Under the pieces are notes generated by a model, which worked only from the letters and a program-made list of their open reading frames with translations, was not told where the DNA came from and made no database searches. From Archaeoglobi archaeon (lineage in GTDB: Archaea; Halobacteriota; Archaeoglobi; Archaeoglobales; Archaeoglobaceae), in NCBI GenBank assembly GCA_029259415.1, contig JAPDIW010000018.1, forward strand, positions 1 to 32,618: 32,618 nucleotides of DNA, written 5' to 3'. The number at the start of each line of letters is the position of its first letter. The stretch's first letter is position 1. Both the position numbers and the translations under genes were made by a program. This document shows, piece by piece, positions 30,955-32,618 of the stretch.

Positions 30955-32425
30955 ACCTGATTCCCGGCTCTATCTGGACGATAACGTCGGCAATAACACC
31001 CCTCTTCATTCCTCCCCTAACAACTGTGAAAGAGTTGAAGTAAACAGTCTTAACTTTCCCAAGCTCTTCCTCACTTGCCCCGAACCTCTTTGCAACCTCA
31101 ACAACTTTCTCCCTCGCAACATCCAGTAGCTGCTCATCATCTGGCAAGCTGCCGGGCTTGAAGGGGCAAGGTTCCGTGTGACCATTGTAAGCTGCAAATC
31201 CTTTCTCCGTGTCGATACGGACATACAGAGTCATGCTAACCCTCGAAACCGCAACGCCTACAGCATTTGCAGAGGCGTAGTGGTCAGGGATGCTGTATTC
31301 AACTCCTGCAGCTTTTGCAATCTCCGGGATTAGGTAAGGTGCGAGGTATCCCGTTCCTATTATCTTATCAAAACCAATTTCCTTCACCGTTGTCGCTGCA
31401 AGCGAAACGAATTGATTCAAAACGCTCTCAACATCACACTCAAACTTTCTCGAAGATTTGTAATCTCCAATCTCGTATCCTGCACAGTTCAACGCATCGG
31501 TTAGTGTGAACCTCTCCCCTCCAAAAGCAAGAGGTTTGGAGCTTACCGGAGCAAGCTTTCCGTTTTCAACCACAGAATCACCGCCAAAAGGAATGCTGAC
31601 CGAATCAACACACCTTATCAGAGTTTTCCTGCCCGCAAGCTCTATCCCCTCGATTATTTTTGGCATTCCGTCAACAACCTCCACGAAGTCGGTAGAGGTG
31701 CCGCCTATATCCACAACCAGAGCGTTCTTCTCGCCAGTTAGATAAACTGCACCAAGAGCCACCGCTGCTGGGGAGGAGCTGTAAAGCTCCGAAGGGTTAT
31801 CTAGGGCTATCGAATAGGGTATTATCCCTCCGTCCCCCTTGAAGTAGTAGAAGTCACCAGCATACTTCTTTATTAACTCAGTAAGCCTGAAAACCGTCTC
31901 CTTTATCTTTGCGTTCACCACAGTAGTGTGAATCCTTGCCGGGAAGTTCATACCTCCAGCGTGGTGACTCAGAGCAATTCTGTAATCATCTACATAGTTT
32001 CTAACAATTTCGGCTATTTTTTCCTCTAAACTACCATTCCTAACCGAGAATTTTGATGAAATTGCCACGTTATCGTAGGAGTTTTCTTTGAAAATCGCAG
32101 TTATTTCGTACTCGTCTATGTCCTCAACAATGTCTCCTCTGTGGTTGACGTAACCCTTAACAACCTCGCCATAATCCGCATAATTCAATCCCGGTCCCGG
32201 TATAACGAGGCTGAGGGTGCGATACTCGTTAAATTTTGAAATGATAAGGTTTAAGGGCCAAGAAGTGCTTACAACAACTTTTTCCTCTACCAAGTTCGCC
32301 TCTTTTGAAATCTCCTTAAGAATTCCCCCTATTCCTACCTCATTCGGTAACTTGATAGTTTTAATCTCTTCTGAAACTATAGCAGCATCCGTATTGGTAC
32401 CACCGACGTCGATCCCAATTATCAT
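30941..32425 (-). CDS. Hydantoinase/oxoprolinase A-like protein (short archaeal form)
   Basis: 494 residues from the ATG at 32425 (an in-frame GTG at 32428 is the alternative). ASKHA-type phosphate motifs are visible: IIGIDVGGTNTDAA at the start and VVDIGGTSTDFVEV near residue 240. The central HHAGGMNFPARIHTTVVN and GTGYLAPYLIPEIAKAAG, then ASANAVGVAVSRVSMTLYV, follow the HyuA pattern. Full HyuA proteins run ~650-700 residues and pair with HyuB; here the protein is shorter and no HyuB is present, so a different substrate is likely. ATP-dependent hydrolysis of a cyclic amide is inferred from the family only. Minus-strand TTTTTTAAA at 32446-32454 is its TATA box. Confidence 0.85.
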   Translation of the reverse strand: MIIGIDVGGTNTDAAIVSEEIKTIKLPNEVGIGGILKEISKEANLVEEKVVVSTSWPLNLIISKFNEYRTLSLVIPGPGLNYADYGEVVKGYVNHRGDIVEDIDEYEITAIFKENSYDNVAISSKFSVRNGSLEEKIAEIVRNYVDDYRIALSHHAGGMNFPARIHTTVVNAKIKETVFRLTELIKKYAGDFYYFKGDGGIIPYSIALDNPSELYSSSPAAVALGAVYLTGEKNALVVDIGGTSTDFVEVVDGMPKIIEGIELAGRKTLIRCVDSVSIPFGGDSVVENGKLAPVSSKPLAFGGERFTLTDALNCAGYEIGDYKSSRKFECDVESVLNQFVSLAATTVKEIGFDKIIGTGYLAPYLIPEIAKAAGVEYSIPDHYASANAVGVAVSRVSMTLYVRIDTEKGFAAYNGHTEPCPFKPGSLPDDEQLLDVAREKVVEVAKRFGASEEELGKVKTVYFNSFTVVRGGMKRGVIADVIVQIEPGIRYGGL

Positions 32426-32445
32426 CACTCCAACAAATTCATGTG

Positions 32446-32454
32446 ATTTAAAAA
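32446..32454 (-). promoter_or_regulatory. Putative TATA box of the hydantoinase-like gene
   Basis: Minus-strand TTTTTTAAAT, preceded by taagc, lies ~21-30 bases before the ATG at 32425, so the transcript would begin at or next to the start codon. Confidence 0.4.
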
Positions 32455-32478
32455 AGCTTATCTAGGGTCCTTACCAAA

Positions 32479-32616
32479 TCACATCTCAGCCAATCTCTGC
32501 AGTACCTTCTTTTCCCTAAAGCCCAGAGCAGCAACCAAGCCAATCAAAAGGACGTTCAGAACTGCATACTTATACACGGATCTACTCGTATAGCGGTGCA
32601 ATCGTCGCAATCCGAA
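32479..32616 (-). CDS. C-terminal end of a membrane protein (cut by window edge)
   Basis: A minus-strand frame enters from the right edge and ends at a TGA (32479-32481). It gives 45 residues: a basic FGLRRLHRYTSRSVYKY, one hydrophobic helix AVLNVLLIGLVAALGF and a charged tail REKKVLQRLAEM. The layout is that of the last transmembrane helix of a polytopic membrane protein. Too short to name a family. Confidence 0.5.
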   Translation of the reverse strand, partial: FGLRRLHRYTSRSVYKYAVLNVLLIGLVAALGFREKKVLQRLAEM

Positions 32617-32618
32617 TG

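Noticed and set aside
1-32618. CRISPR arrays, tRNA or rRNA genes, prophage or defence islands
   Set aside because: No regularly spaced repeats, cloverleaf-like sequences, rRNA stretches, phage structural genes or nuclease/toxin clusters could be seen by eye in any gap.

Overview
The window looks like chromosome of a hyperthermophilic, sulfate-reducing euryarchaeon of the genus Archaeoglobus, or a very close relative. The evidence is: (1) a complete qmoABC operon, the quinone-interacting membrane oxidoreductase that feeds electrons to APS reductase; (2) archaeal informational genes (topoisomerase VI subunit B, group II chaperonin, Bud32, archaeal-type MetRS); (3) archaeal promoters, with TATA boxes about 25 bp before many start codons and so leaderless mRNAs, while operon-internal genes carry GGAGGTG-type ribosome binding sites; (4) families such as DUF22, UPF0292, CGGC and DUF1646 that I know mainly from archaea or anaerobes. 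Species cannot be fixed from sequence reading alone.

Layout, left to right. 1-84: N-terminus of a probable transposase cut by the window edge. 180-2215: stand-alone RAM (Lrp/AsnC effector) domain protein translationally coupled to top6B. 2353-6202: tightly overlapping operon of an FAD dehydrogenase, tldD and tldE (pmbA). 6195-9983 (minus): type IV pilus-like secretion ATPase, two-domain TadC/ArlJ-like membrane protein and a C-terminally anchored Ig/transthyretin-like protein, with no pilin. 10027-14921 (minus): qmoA-qmoB-qmoC followed by a MazG-like pyrophosphohydrolase. 15055-16869: divergent from qmo, a triple-DUF22 protein and Bud32. 16934-18867: DUF1646 ion-transporter-like protein and DMT permease. 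18944-19811: convergent small helical protein and a methyltransferase. 19812-20126: intergenic region that appears to hide a decayed or frameshifted minus-strand gene. 20127-23257: an orphan protein, a surface-anchored 5'-nucleotidase (UshA-like) gene with a frameshift, and small ORFs including a two-helix membrane protein. 23349-28409: thermosome subunit, cytosolic PAS histidine kinase, metG. 28448-32425: CGGC protein, divergent winged-helix regulator with M20 peptidase, and a convergent UPF0292 TOPRIM / short hydantoinase-A pair. 32479-32616: C-terminal end of a membrane protein running off the window.

Most of this is core chromosome. I see no CRISPR array, rRNA, tRNA, prophage or obvious defence island. 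The least-explained parts are the RAM-top6B coupling, the FAD dehydrogenase-TldD-TldE operon, the pilus cassette with a tail-anchored Ig-like protein, the paired repeats in the qmo/DUF22 divergent promoter, and two disrupted genes between 19.8 and 22.9 kb.
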